Source: Astrothelium macrocarpum
Taxonomy: Eukaryota; Ascomycota; Dothideomycetes; Trypetheliales; Trypetheliaceae
DNA: 64,000 nt
Reading direction: 5' to 3'
Assembly (NCBI GenBank): GCA_021030915.1
Contig: JAGEMR010000018.1
Coordinates: 62,001 to 126,000, forward strand
Below are positions 11,530-22,745 of the stretch, piece after piece (within the stretch, counting starts at the first letter, position 1; every line of letters begins with the position of its first letter). Under the pieces are notes generated by a model. That model saw nothing but the letters and a program-made list of their open reading frames with translations, did no database searches and was not told the origin of the DNA. The position numbers and the translations under genes were made by a program.

Positions 11530-13545
11530 ATGACAACCAAAGTTCGGCCTACATCTGCAGGCCTGGCAGATCTGAAGAGCATGGGCGTTGTGGAGATACA
11601 AGAAATAGACCCAACGGCCTTGCCTTCTGTGCTCGTTGTATATGACGAATATCAGGATGGCATCGTGCGTCTCATTGCCCAAGTGCTTGGTCGAGGATAT
11701 TATCTGGCGCAATCGATCCTTGATGCGGAGTCGGGGGCATATGACGAGGTTGTGGGAATCGTCGGCCGGGGGGACTTGACCAAGTTAAAAGAAGGAAACT
11801 GGTCGAGGACAATCATTAATACTTGCTGTATTGACGGTGGACGTACTGCAGATCCTTCAGCAACTGCTGTATGCGATTACGAGTACCTATATACAGAAAA
11901 GCCATTCTGTCGCAGAGATCTCACAAAGTTCCTCGCATTTGTTCTGGGTCAAACTCGGCCTCATGAAGAGCTCGCAAAGAAAGCGAGCACGACTTTCATT
12001 TCGACGACTTTTCCTGATGTACAAGCGGCGCTTTCAAATCTAGAAATCCTTTCTGTTGGTTCTGACGCATTGGAGCTTCGAGTCGATTTATTAAAGGAGC
12101 CTCAGCCAGACGGATCGTTTAGTCCAGTCCCCAGTTTGAACTTTGTTGGCAAGCAAGTCATGATGTTGAGACAGCGTAGTGAACTTCCCATAATATACAC
12201 CACCCGATGCACACAGGAGAATGGCAGGTTTCCCATGGACGACCCTTGGCTGTATTTTGAATATTTACAACGGGCGATTAAATGGGGCTGTGAATACATT
12301 GATGTGGAACTCTGGCTACCAGAAGAAGTTCGAAGAAAACTTGCAATGAAAAAGGGCAATAGCAAGATAATATCCGCGTTCCACGACTTTTCTGGAAATT
12401 TCAAATGGACATCAGTCGAGGCTCAAGAAAAATTTCGAAAAGGCGCAGTATACGGCGATGTGGTAAAAATGATAGCGTACGTCAACTCGATCAACGAGAA
12501 TTATGAGTTGGAATATTTTCGTTCGACAATACAAGCTCGCCACAAACACCCACCATTATCTGGCTTGAACATGGGACCCATGGGTCAACTTTCGAGAGCT
12601 TTGAACAAGGTCTTTACGCCAATCACGCATCCACTACTTCCAATGATTGCAGCACCTGGACAACTCAGCGCTGCTGAGATCAATCAAGCGCTTCACAGCA
12701 TGGGTCAGCTACCAAAACTCGACGTTTATGGGATTGGTGGCCACAGAGCTGACACGCAAGCCACTTTTTTCGAAAAATGCTTCAACGAGCTTAGCCTACC
12801 TCACCAGCTCATCCGAATCGAGAGAACGTCAAAAGCATCAGTCGAAGCTTACCTGCGACGACCAAACTTTGGTGGCGCTTACATCAATCCTCCTTTGGCT
12901 TTGGGAAAAACCGAGCCATACCTGACGCTATCAGACTCTGCTCAAACTATTGGCCAGGTTGACACAATTGTGGTTCGTTCAGAGGCCCAACAGACTGCGC
13001 TCGTTGGTGAGAACGCTAGCTGGAAGGGTATCCGGGCAACGCTGACCCGAGATTTTGTGCCGTCAGCGTACAGCGGGAGACCCGCACTGCTGCTCTCAAA
13101 CAGCGTGGGAGATGCAGCAGCAGCAATCTTTGCACTGAAGAGCCTCAACGCCGAGCCCATCTATACGATTGGTTTCAAGGCTCCCGACCCCATTGGATTC
13201 GGGACGGAGCCTTTCCGATCGGTCGAGGAGTTGAAGAAATTGGAGCAACCCTTTGTCATCATATCAGCGTTGCCAGCGGATAAGTCCCTGCTGGTGGGTC
13301 CTCTTCTGAAGCATTACGGCGCCAACGGTAGGAAGACGCCAACGTTGGGCGGGAAGGTCTTCATGGATCTCGCGAACGGACCACGCAAGGGCGACCCCCT
13401 GGCTATTGCCGCATTATTAGGCTGGACCGCATACGGTGCAGCAGACATCAGTGCATGGACAGTTGTCGAAACGTTGCGAATTCTGGTCGGCCAAAACGTG
13501 CCGTACGACTTCGTGAGACTGGCTTCTGGACGGGGTTTGTGTTGA
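11530..13545 (+). CDS. qutR: Quinate-pathway repressor (QutR/qa-1S-like)
   Basis: Homolog of the last domains of the pentafunctional AROM protein, reused as a transcriptional repressor of quinate catabolism. The intron-free frame gives 671 aa from the ATG at 11530; a TTG two codons earlier was ignored. Residues about 145-400 resemble type I 3-dehydroquinase (FISTTFPDVQAAL, DALELRVDLLKEP, GCEYIDVELW, SAFHDFSG, DVVKMIAYV). Residues about 400-660 resemble shikimate dehydrogenase (HPLLPMIAAPGQ, FFEKCFNELSLPH, NASWKGIRATLTR, VFMDLANGPRKGDP). The 3-dehydroquinase Schiff-base lysine context appears kept (VVKM), so catalysis cannot be excluded from sequence alone. Known QutR/qa-1S proteins exceed 900 aa and carry an N-terminal shikimate-kinase-like domain; only its C-terminal portion may be represented by residues 1-140 here. 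A Zn2Cys6 gene lies 1.26 kb downstream on the same strand. Confidence 0.83.
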   Translation: MTTKVRPTSAGLADLKSMGVVEIQEIDPTALPSVLVVYDEYQDGIVRLIAQVLGRGYYLAQSILDAESGAYDEVVGIVGRGDLTKLKEGNWSRTIINTCCIDGGRTADPSATAVCDYEYLYTEKPFCRRDLTKFLAFVLGQTRPHEELAKKASTTFISTTFPDVQAALSNLEILSVGSDALELRVDLLKEPQPDGSFSPVPSLNFVGKQVMMLRQRSELPIIYTTRCTQENGRFPMDDPWLYFEYLQRAIKWGCEYIDVELWLPEEVRRKLAMKKGNSKIISAFHDFSGNFKWTSVEAQEKFRKGAVYGDVVKMIAYVNSINENYELEYFRSTIQARHKHPPLSGLNMGPMGQLSRALNKVFTPITHPLLPMIAAPGQLSAAEINQALHSMGQLPKLDVYGIGGHRADTQATFFEKCFNELSLPHQLIRIERTSKASVEAYLRRPNFGGAYINPPLALGKTEPYLTLSDSAQTIGQVDTIVVRSEAQQTALVGENASWKGIRATLTRDFVPSAYSGRPALLLSNSVGDAAAAIFALKSLNAEPIYTIGFKAPDPIGFGTEPFRSVEELKKLEQPFVIISALPADKSLLVGPLLKHYGANGRKTPTLGGKVFMDLANGPRKGDPLAIAALLGWTAYGAADISAWTVVETLRILVGQNVPYDFVRLASGRGLC

Positions 13546-14803
13546 GCAAATTGGTGAGACGAGATCGAGTTTGGGACCAGGATAACCGAAGCTCTCCCGC
13601 GCTTGAAAAAACTCGTCACTACTCGAGACAACGAGCGGTGGTCGGCCGAAGGCCATCGCACATAAGCAACATGCGCACCTGCGCGCTGAACTTTGAGCAT
13701 TAATTATAGCAAGCATCATCTGGTGTCGCTGCATCGATCGCAAGGCCTACGCGAGGCCCATCTCAATCGCCAGCCGGCCACCCTGCTTACCTACGTATCG
13801 GGGCTAGCGGCCGTCGGGGTGTTGCGATCGAAGCCTAGATAGCTCCGGAGTAGCCTAAACGTAGATAACTCGGATCAGGAATGGCGGCATATCAAACACC
13901 ATTTCTACCCTCTGCCTTTCTGACAATTTAATCTATTTTACATCACTCTGACGAGTCAGCGGAAATGAGTTTGGTGGCGTCAGCTTGGCTGCAGTCCCTG
14001 ACATGAGACGACGGGCCCTGGCACGCAGCGGGCCAGGCGGTTCGCTGCTCAGTTCTGCAGTTTTATGTACGAACGTTGCGACACGCGCAAATCATCGTTC
14101 TCCTACGTAGTCTGCCGTCGACGTTTTCCTGATGCTGGCCTCTGACCGGCAAATCTTGCTGAGTCGCCGGCGCCTGTCGACCGCTGCCAACACTGATACC
14201 GGGTTACCCCCCGCCCCCCGCAGTTCCTCACTAGAAGCTTCAAGGCACAGCTGCAGTTAGGGTAACGTAGGTGCACATGGCAGCCAGCTAAGCCAGGTGG
14301 CCAGCTCGCAGCGCGACACTCTCGGCCGGTAGTTCGTAGCTTCGGCTCTGTGACTGGACCTTTGTGCGCACACGCCCTACCCGTAGCAGCAGGTCGATAC
14401 TGGGGCCTGGAAATCAGCAGGACAGCTTCACTGCGGCGTCGACCGACGGCCATGCTACAATCCTTTAACTTCGTGCTCCTAACCGCTGCGCCGGATCCCA
14501 GCTCTCAATCAAACCACTAGTGCTACCGTTCTTGATCTTCTTCCATGCCCGCCTCCAACGCACGCCACTAGCCCGCTTCAAGCCGTAACCGCTGCTATTC
14601 TTCTCTTCTCCGCCCCGAGTGAGGCTAATATCAACCTTGAACCTGCCGCCCTTTACCCGACTGCTCTCGTTCTTTTCCGGGCGATCGTGCTGTTCAAGTT
14701 GATCATCTTGTTTTTCTCTTGTCTTATCTTGCCCAGTCCGATTGTAACGAAAGTCATGATATCACTCGTTTAGGCCCCCAGAATCGTTATGTAAACAATC
14801 GCC
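13546..14803. other. GC-rich intergenic region and Zn2Cys6-gene promoter
   Basis: GC-rich sequence around 13740-14460 with many CTACGTAG/CGGCC-type short motifs but no gene-like frame. From about 14500 it becomes pyrimidine-rich (CTTCTTCTC-type tracts), typical of a fungal promoter and 5' leader. Confidence 0.5.
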
Positions 14804-17622
14804 ATGTCACGACCTCAGATTGGCATCGACCGACTCCCGCCGCGGCGGACAAACGCGGAAGGACCTCGGGAGGCAATGAATTGCAAGAGCTGTCGAAAAA
14901 GAAAGGTGTGACGTGGTCCGGGAAATTCAATCTGGCACTGCTGATGTTTCGGAAGATAAAATGCAATCGTTTACGGCCCACTTGTGAAGCTTGCCAAATT
15001 TTCCAATGTCCTTGCATTTACGGTATGGGAAAATGTCGAATTTAGGTTTTTTTTGGCATACTGATGGTTTGGTGCTCAGATGCTGTTCCCAAAAAGCGTG
15101 GACCAAAGACCGATGTGCTGGAAGCCCTCTTGAAGCGTGTGGATGGTCTTGAAAAGCGACTTCACGATGAAAATAAGCCTGAGGGTTCGCCAGTGCTATG
15201 CGAAAATCCAGTGACTTTGGAGGCCACTTCGCCCACGGATGCACAAGAACCCACGGAAAGACCAAAAAGCGAACCCACCGAAATGTCAGCAACTTCGCCC
15301 GTTCACGAGTCTCCAGCGTTATTGACTCCAACGGAATCTCTGTACGAATATAGCGCAGAACCCTGGATCGAGGGTGCTAACAATCACAGGGAGCAATCAC
15401 TGCCAAATCTTACAGACATCTACATTGACACTTATTTTGCGCGAGTACACGGCAAACCATATCATATTCTAGACGAGGGAAGCATTCGACAGCGCTGCCA
15501 AACCAACCAATTGCCCACATCCTTGTTGCACTCAATTTATGCTGTGAGCGCACGGTAAGTGTGGAAAAAGGCAAGATCTCCAGCTGCCTTCTAACGTGTT
15601 TAGATATGCGTCCGAATATATTGGTGGATACAATGCAGCTACCCGAGCAAGTCGAGAATTCGCCAATCGTGCTCGCGCGGACATTGACGTCGACGAGCCA
15701 ACTTTTGAGAATCTGCAAGCACTGGTGCTGTTGGCTTTGGCATCCTTTCAAGCCGGCAAGGGCAAGAAAACGTACATGCTTTTGAGTACGAACCCTGCTG
15801 ATTTAGATCGGCAATTTTACTAACAATGCATAGCTTCGGCGATCAGTATGGCTCTAGCCTTGGATTTACACCGTGAACTCCCTCAACATTTTGCTGTTTC
15901 TCCTCAGGAGCGCGATGGGCGCAGGCGACTGTTTTGGACATGCTACCTTCTTGATCGCTTCACTTCTTGTGGATCGAAACGACCTCCTCTAATCTCCGAT
16001 AGATCGATCCGTCTTCGACTCCCGTCATGGCGGCCCCAAGCAAATACCCCAATGTACATTGAAGGAGCTTTTTTCCCCGGCAATGGAAGCACCGAGAATT
16101 TCCCTGGAACTGGAATTCAAAGTCAAGGAAGCTCTGGAATGCTTATTGATATTGTCCGAATACTTGGAGTAACGCATCAATATCTTGCTGCAGGAGGTGT
16201 CAAAGGAGACTCGCATTTTCCATGGCATTCTCTATCAAATCTATCCAAAATTCGGCATGACCTAGATGTGTGGGCTTCAGGCACTCAGGATACCTTTGCC
16301 TCCATTGATAGATTATTTGGTCAACCGGAAAGCATTCTACTAGTGTTGAGTAAGCTAATCTACCACTTGATACATTGCCTCATCTACCGACCTTTTCTGC
16401 CTGTGGACCTGAACGAACTGTCGGGAACGGGCCAGCATCAGTCTTGGCAGATCGAGGCTACGAATAGGTGCTTTCTGCATGCGAACGCAATCGCCGAGCT
16501 AGTGGAAATTGGCAAGTCATCTGGCATTACAGATTGGCCTGCATTCGTTGGATATTGCGTATGCACTGCAGGAACCATTCACGTTCATGGCGCGCATTAT
16601 CCTCAGCGGCACGGTGAAGTTTATTCCGCTAGTGCTGAGTTTTTGGCACGGGAAATGCAACAGCTCTCCGAGCTGAGGTACATCTGGGCTGGTCTGCAGC
16701 AACAGCGCGACACACTACAGATGGTCTACAGCTGTCATTCTGAATTGGTCAAATCACTTGCGTCTAACCCAATGCGCTTTTCCCCTGTCTTCCATATGGA
16801 AGACTTTTTCGATCGTTACCCTGGACAGCATTTTGACGGCGCCCATGTCACATTCATGGATGTAACAATCGACGCTATACATGAAGGGTAATGGAAGATC
16901 AAAGAGACAAGAAGTCATGTCCGCTGACGGCTGATAGTTTGCCACATAATTATGATCATAACACTACGCAAGCCGCACTCCGTAATGCATCAATGCACTT
17001 TGCATCTCCCCAGCACATCTTGCCAAATCAGCGTGAACTTCATAGCCACACAGCTGGGATCCGAAAGAGGAGAAAGCCGACGAATCCATTAATGCCCATG
17101 GCCTCTACGCAGCAAACACCTCCTTCGGACTTTTCTTCAGCGCCGCCAAGCGCTACACTACCTTCACAAGCGCCGATTCAACCGCATCTTTCATCTCAGC
17201 AACAAAATCAACTTGATCAACAACAATCTCCGCCACGTCAGCGGTCACAATCACACGCGCAATCGCAAGCGCAACCTGGCTCGAATCCTGGCCAAAGTCA
17301 AACTCCGAGTAATCACCAACAACAATTCGACCCACCTACCACCTATACTCCAGTGAACATATCACCCTCGTTACATTTCAGTCCATTGCCACAATCGATG
17401 TCGCTTACGATGCCACCGTCGGTACAAAGCGCACCACCATATGAACAGTCATTTTTCCCATACGGTCAGAGAACGCCAGGAGCGGCAAGCGCAAGTGGCT
17501 CGGTCCATACGGATCCTGAAAGGGATCCATTTTTATCACTGCTGGAGCAGCTTGCCGAAAACGAGCATAGTCAAGGCGGGCCAAGCGAGCTCGACTATTT
17601 TCTTAGCAGCGCACAGGGATAG
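14804..17622 (+). CDS. Zn2Cys6 fungal-specific transcription factor
   Basis: Six exons: 14804-14905, 14956-15022, 15080-15554, 15604-15785, 15834-16887 and 16938-17622 (854 aa). All phases agree. The binuclear zinc cluster is at residues about 27-55, pattern CX2CX6CX6CX2CX6C, starting CKSCRKRKIKC and split by intron 1. A linker with the GPKTDVLEALLKRVDGLEKR coiled coil follows, as in Gal4-class dimerisers. The fungal-trans middle homology domain is visible (HSIYAVSARYASEY, AISMALALDLHREL, RRRLFWTCYLLDR). The C-terminal 230 residues are Gln/Pro/Ser-rich, a likely activation region. It is nuclear by class. The first donor (GTGTGA) is weak, but only this splice keeps the zinc cluster intact. Proximity to the QutR-like gene hints at, but does not prove, a role in aromatic-acid regulation. 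Confidence 0.88.
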
Positions 17623-17893
17623 GCGCTGTTTTCGATTCAATGTGAATACTTTTTTTTTTATTTCCTTTTGAGCATTACGTTTAAAAAAAAATACGAGATT
17701 ATGTGGTGCCGACTGCGTTCGGGTCGGCATGTTTTTCTGGGAGAACCCTATGCGCCAACGCATCCTCGGCCGATGATGTTTCAGCAAGGACCAACTCCTG
17801 GTCGAGACGTCAAGACCGGCCCCACGATTTGCTACGCCCGTAACTTTGTCAATATTCAAGGGCAAGGCTCAAGACTGGTCACCGCGCTAATGT

Positions 17894-19846
17894 CTACCAC
17901 ATAAATCTTTGCACTCTTCCTGGCTCTTGCACCCATTCGAAACCCCGATATAGAAAGACATACCCTGTCGCAGCATTCACTATCAGAAACCAGAGCGTTT
18001 CGATTGATAAGCGATGGTCATAACCGAGGTACACCCATTTTGCCGTTAAAGATACCCCACCACCGGTGCCATCTTTGGACTGTTGCGACTCCTTTTTCGA
18101 TATGCGCGGATCTCTTTGTGGAAGCTGCTGTGGTAGATGTAACCTCCACATAATCCATGGCAGGATAAAGTATCGCGGTTCGACCAGTGGAGCAGAGCAT
18201 AGTGTCAAGGCGCAAGTGACTAGCCAAATGATGACGAAAGATGTCTTGCAACCTTCGGAATCCACCGATGTTGCTGTTTTCGTCTCACGACCTCTGACTC
18301 GGTTACTAGTTTGGGACTTTCTTCCACCTAAAGCTTGGATACAGGTCCAGGCACAAATGCCATAGAGTGGTGTGACGAGGTATCTAACGTACGGTCGACG
18401 CAAGATACGAAAGACGTAGAAGACGTAGTGACGATTGTCAGCAAGGGTGAAGGGATGTACGATAGTGTTGAAGTGGACAATGATGGAAGCAAAGACCGAA
18501 AAGACACCCAATGAGACGACAGTCGTGAACCAATGCGGACCATGAGTCCGGGTACCATGTACGCCTGGCAAACGCTGAAATGCCCTCTTCAACGATAAGG
18601 GAATGATTGGCCACACGAGTTTGATCAGATACGGATATAATAATGGGGCCGAGAAGAAAAACATGTACGTCCACATGTACAAAAGTTGAGGTAGATGGAT
18701 CGTGGCGACGTGATTGGACTTGTCGCCCAGCACGACGCCGCCATTCCATGCAATGAAGGCGCCAAAGAAGCCTACAAGGACGGCATAAGGCCACACAGCG
18801 GCTAAAACGACGGATGGACTCTGTACGGCAGCGACGACGAGAGTGAATACGGTCTTTGTATAATCTGCACATTACCTGTATTAGTAGCTTCATGTATCCT
18901 CGTCTTCCGTAGGATGAATTTCACGAACCCATGAGTGAAGCATCTGAAACATGCCGATCGTAAACGTGACCTCTTGCCCAAGCAGCTTGCACGCACTCGG
19001 TCAATGTAAGCGCACTTGAGTCGTTTCTCTCGTGAGGCTTCTGTTCTGCGCCTTTGAGCACGCGCACAGCCGTGAGTCCCGCGGGGAAGATGGCCACCCA
19101 GAAGATGTTGGTTTGCCGACATGAAAGCGCCAAAAGGCCGGATATCACGACCTCGATCGAAGAACGCAGACTATGGCGCTGTATATCGCTGTCTCGTAAG
19201 TAAAGATCAAAGCTCATCATGACGTAGAGCGTCGAGAGCACATCGGTGTAGTACAAGCCGGAGAAGAAGAACAAGGGCGGAAAAAGCGCAACATTTAGCG
19301 ACGTATGGGTATCGTACGCTCTCTGTAGATACCTGACTTCTTCGTCGCCCTTGACGGGTGTTTGCTCCGTGATAGAGTCATGTTGACGTCTTTGACGTAG
19401 GTGGTAGCTAAAGGACTGAAGGAAGACGCCAAGAATGCCAAGGACATTGAGAGCTCGTAATGTTTTGATGTCGCAACGATTGATTGCTGCCGAAAGTGCG
19501 GCCGAAAGCATGTAACTTGACTAAACTCAGTTCGAGCTCTTGATACATCTTGGTCAATGAGAAAATAGAAATCTTACAGTCCAGGAGGCGTTGTGATTTT
19601 GGGATCCCATTGCGTATATTTTCCTGCACAATATACCTGAGCTTGTCTCACGTGGAAGACTTCATCCTGTCAGGCTCCGTAAGTCCGAGATGGTCTTTTG
19701 AGAATTCAGTGTCCCAGAAAACTCACTAGATATGGCTCAGGAACAACGGAAGAAATTCGTTGGAGCCACAGACCGCTTGCTACGGCTAAAATTACTGGCG
19801 TCGAAAGCAGAATGAGAGAAACAGATTGGCCGGCCTTTTGTTCCAT
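17894..19846 (-). CDS. alg10: Dol-P-Glc alpha-1,2-glucosyltransferase (Alg10/Die2)
   Basis: ER-membrane enzyme that adds the terminal alpha-1,2-glucose to the dolichol-linked N-glycan precursor. Exons are 19846-19727, 19666-19578, 19515-18929 and 18864-17894 (588 aa). The N-terminal exon is a membrane segment ending PEPYL; exon 2 starts DEVFHVRQAQVYC and ends WDPKITTPPGL, the conserved luminal loop of Alg10. Exon 3 has FFFSGLYYTD and SCRQTNIFW. Exon 4 has WNGGVVLGDKSNHVA and the family hallmark NRHYVFYVFRILRR. The third intron uses a weak GTTCGT donor, chosen because it restores the frame into DYTKTVF. Multiple hydrophobic spans fit a polytopic protein. The start ATG is the first in frame after an upstream stop. 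Confidence 0.93.
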
Positions 19847-20295
19847 GCCTAATTTTCTGAATTGGTTTGGAGATGACTACGGCATCATATTCACGTCGTA
19901 AAATCGTCGATTAGAAAATGCCATTGGCTCAGCTGGCCATAGCTTTAAGATGCGGCTCCTCGTTTTTATAGTTTTCGGGATGGCGCCCTTCCCTCACCTT
20001 CTTTTCACCACGTCTTACTATGACGGATGATGTGAAGCTAATCACCATAAGACGTCAAAGTTATGCTGGCCACTATTGTGATCGGATCCGCATGCCCATT
20101 TGCAGATGCGATTGAGGTCGCCCTTTGGACTGATCACCATCAAGTAGTATAATTTTCAGGCGCGTACCGCCGTCGTCACAAATGAGCACACTGATTTCGG
20201 CCATACTCTACAAAGACATTGCCTTCAACCTACAAGAACGTGTCGATACCCTTTCTTTTTGAGAAAAAATCGAATAAGTGACGATCATCTGGACT
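19847..20295. other. Intergenic region
   Basis: About 450 bases holding the alg10 promoter and the 3' flank of the small secreted gene. I see no coding signal. Confidence 0.55.
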
Positions 20296-20832
20296 TTATT
20301 TCTTCATCGTGGAATTGCTATAAAATTCGATCATTATCTTATCTGACGAGGTAGCATCGCTAACGGTTACAAAGGGTTGCGTAGAAACGCATAAAGCTAC
20401 CCCATTGGCATCGATGCACACCTCGTGCTTCTCGCAAGAGCCATCGCTGACTTGACCTTCTGTTCTGTCGCGCCATGATTTAGGTGGTGGATCCACATCA
20501 CAATAAATCTGGAACGCTCTGTCGCCATTGGACTCTGTGCAGTAAGAGAGCCTGAAATTCGTAAGGTGTGGGGGCATTCCTGGCCACGGGCATTGATTGA
20601 TTTGCCTAGAAACTCGGCCTAGACGAGAAGGAGCCGGAGGAGGCGAAGGAGGAGAAGAAGAAGGACGAGGCGGCGGAGGAAGAATGGAAGAAGGATACGG
20701 AGCGGGTCGTGGACCAGTACGCACAGTCCCAGGCCGATTAAGGCTGTTACCTCTCGGAGGGATCTGGCGATATATTAGTGTAGCGGCTATGCTATCCATG
20801 TATAGCGCCAGGTAAATGATCCAAGACTTCAT
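20296..20832 (-). CDS. Small secreted cysteine-containing protein (effector-like)
   Basis: Single-exon frame of 178 aa. The N-terminus (MKSWIIYLALYMDSIAATL) looks like a signal peptide. A Pro/Ser-rich spacer follows (residues about 40-70, with runs of four prolines). The C-terminal half holds six cysteines: CPWPG, SYCTES, IYCDV, GSCEKHEVC and ALCVS, enough for three disulfides. No known domain is recognised. Size, secretion signal, even cysteine count and lack of homology fit the profile of fungal secreted effectors, but that is inference from composition. It has a separate promoter and no operon-like link to alg10 or psf2. Confidence 0.65.
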   Translation of the reverse strand: MKSWIIYLALYMDSIAATLIYRQIPPRGNSLNRPGTVRTGPRPAPYPSSILPPPPRPSSSPPSPPPAPSRLGRVSRQINQCPWPGMPPHLTNFRLSYCTESNGDRAFQIYCDVDPPPKSWRDRTEGQVSDGSCEKHEVCIDANGVALCVSTQPFVTVSDATSSDKIMIEFYSNSTMKK

Positions 20833-21392
20833 CGTAGATTAGAATAAAACTTTAAGTTGTAGTTTCTGATGAAGAGCAGACTTGGAGCGATGACATTTAT
20901 GTACTACATGAGCTTGCAATTATGCAACAGTACTATTTGGAATACGTGGCTTTTCAGCGTGCGGTGAACAATTCCTTTGGCCCAGGTTTAAATGAATGGA
21001 AAAAAGGAGGAAATAGCAACATTGTGAGTGAACCATACGCCATTTATCGAATTCGGCCGAGATGTCTCCCATCTTCAAGTGTAGCAGCGCTATCCGTAGA
21101 GATACGGAAGTGATGAACCTGCGGGATGTGGGCCTTTGCATTTCGTTAACAGAGGCGGACGGGAGTAATCGGCCAAGGGGAAGAGTAAGGCCTGATATAT
21201 CCATCAAGGTCAGAAGCTTTGGTACCGAAGATCCGCAGTAGCTGCGGCTCAAAATTGCGTGCGACGCCAGGTTTTATTACCATATTGGGACTAGCTCTGA
21301 GGTCCCTGGACTCCACGTCTGGTAAAGCAGTCTTGTTGCGCAACTTTAACAATAACTTAATATTGAACGATCTATTCAATAATGTCGACGGA
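20833..21392. other. Divergent promoter region
   Basis: 560 bases between the small secreted gene (minus) and psf2 (plus). It must carry both promoters. A 98-codon frame overlapping the psf2 start is simply read into exon 1. Confidence 0.55.
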
Positions 21393-22309
21393 ATGGCCTT
21401 GCCATTACCACCTGGTCTCACGCCCGCTGAGATCGCCTTTCTGTGCGAAATGGAGCTTGTCACGGTAATACCTCGACAGCGGCTCGAAAGCCTTGATCTG
21501 CTTGGAGTGAGTTAGCCCCATCAAAAAACCAACGACCCAGCAGATGGTCGATGGCTGCCGTTGTTTGTACGTGGACATCCCATCTCCTCCCTGTCCTTCA
21601 CCACGGCCAATTCATCAGCTTACTAAACCTCGACCTTAGGGCAAAACTCCCGCCCTCAACCCTCCCTACCGCGCCGACCTCCCTCTCTGGCTAGCCCTCC
21701 TGCTCAAGCGCCAACGACGCGCCAACATCTCCCCTCCGCCCTGGCTCAACCCGGCCTCTCTCGAAGCCATCCTTGATCTCGAAAAGCGGCTCGGCAACGA
21801 CGCCTTCTCTCCTCCAGCGCCCCTCCCACCCGCGCCCGACCCGCTCCTCCCCGCTGCCGCCCCACCCTTCGTGCCCTCCGCCACGTACGATGCGCCGCCG
21901 GACGCGCTGCCATACCACTGGCTCGAGCTCGGGGAGATCCTGTTGGAGGCTGCGAGCGATGATTTCGAGGCGCCGGATCAGGTGAGGCGGCTGTTGAGGG
22001 ATCTGCGCGAGGTGCGGTTGGAGAAGTTGAGGAAGGGGGCGGAGGTGTTGGATGCTGGGGGTGGTGTGAAGATGAATGGGGTTGGGGCGATGGAGATTGG
22101 CGAGGGGAGAGCGTTCATTACGGGTGTGATTGATGGGTTGAGGTGAGTAGATTGGGGGGATTTTTCGAAGGAGAAGAAATGAATGCTAATAACGGTACAG
22201 GAAGATTGGTGCTTCGAAAGAGCAAGCGAAACGTGAGCGGGAAGCGGAGGAGAGGGAGAATGGGTTTGCGGGAACGGCGCCTGAAGACGATGATGAAATG
22301 GACTTGTAG
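21393..22309 (+). CDS. psf2: GINS complex subunit Psf2
   Basis: Subunit of GINS, part of the CMG replicative helicase in the nucleus. Exons 21393-21506, 21640-22142 and 22201-22309 give 241 aa. The start MALPLPPGLTPAEIAFLCE is the typical fungal Psf2 N-terminus, followed by LVTVIPRQRLESLDLLG. Exon 2 continues YRADLPLWLALLLKRQRRAN, the conserved core, and then an insertion rich in Pro/Ala. YHWLELGEILLEAASDD and VRRLLRDLREVRLEKLRKG follow. The end is acidic (APEDDDEMDL). The first intron of 133 bases carries TACTAAAC near its 3' end. Length is slightly above the usual range because of the Pro/Ala insertion. Confidence 0.93.
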
Positions 22310-22745
22310 ACAAGTCTGTTGGTGCAAGATGACATGCATAAGCTGGTCCGACAAGCTGCAGAAGTGGGATTGAGATATATTGTGATGCAAAGGTAACGAT
22401 TGAATGGCGTGGCATGCATCATTACTATTCTTCTCCTAAATTTTCCAGCCCTTTTGCAATTCAAAATCTGTTATGGTTTTCAGTAGGTCTTATTCTATGA
22501 ATGTGCTTTTACCACTCTTGCCTATGGTTGATGTTATATCAGACGGAAGAAGCATGCTGTCCTGTCGTATGAGGTGGGCCTCAGTGATGAGATGAGATTT
22601 CCATTCTTGAGAGTTTGTTATGTTTCAATTTGCTTGTTCAAACAATCTCGTTGCCTAATTTGTGAGATCCATCACCACATATCACACCAATCTTCTGGTG
22701 TCCCAAAACTTCTTCACCTCCACTTCAATTCTCTCTTTATCCGGA
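22310..22745. other. Intergenic region
   Basis: 436 bases between psf2 and the coiled-coil gene, both on the plus strand. It contains T-rich 3' sequence and then a CT-rich leader (TCTTCACCTCCAC) just before the next ATG. Confidence 0.5.

Noticed and set aside
14103..14453. 116-codon minus-strand frame in the GC-rich intergenic region
   Set aside because: Arg/Gly-rich composition typical of random GC-rich frames, with no domain or intron context.
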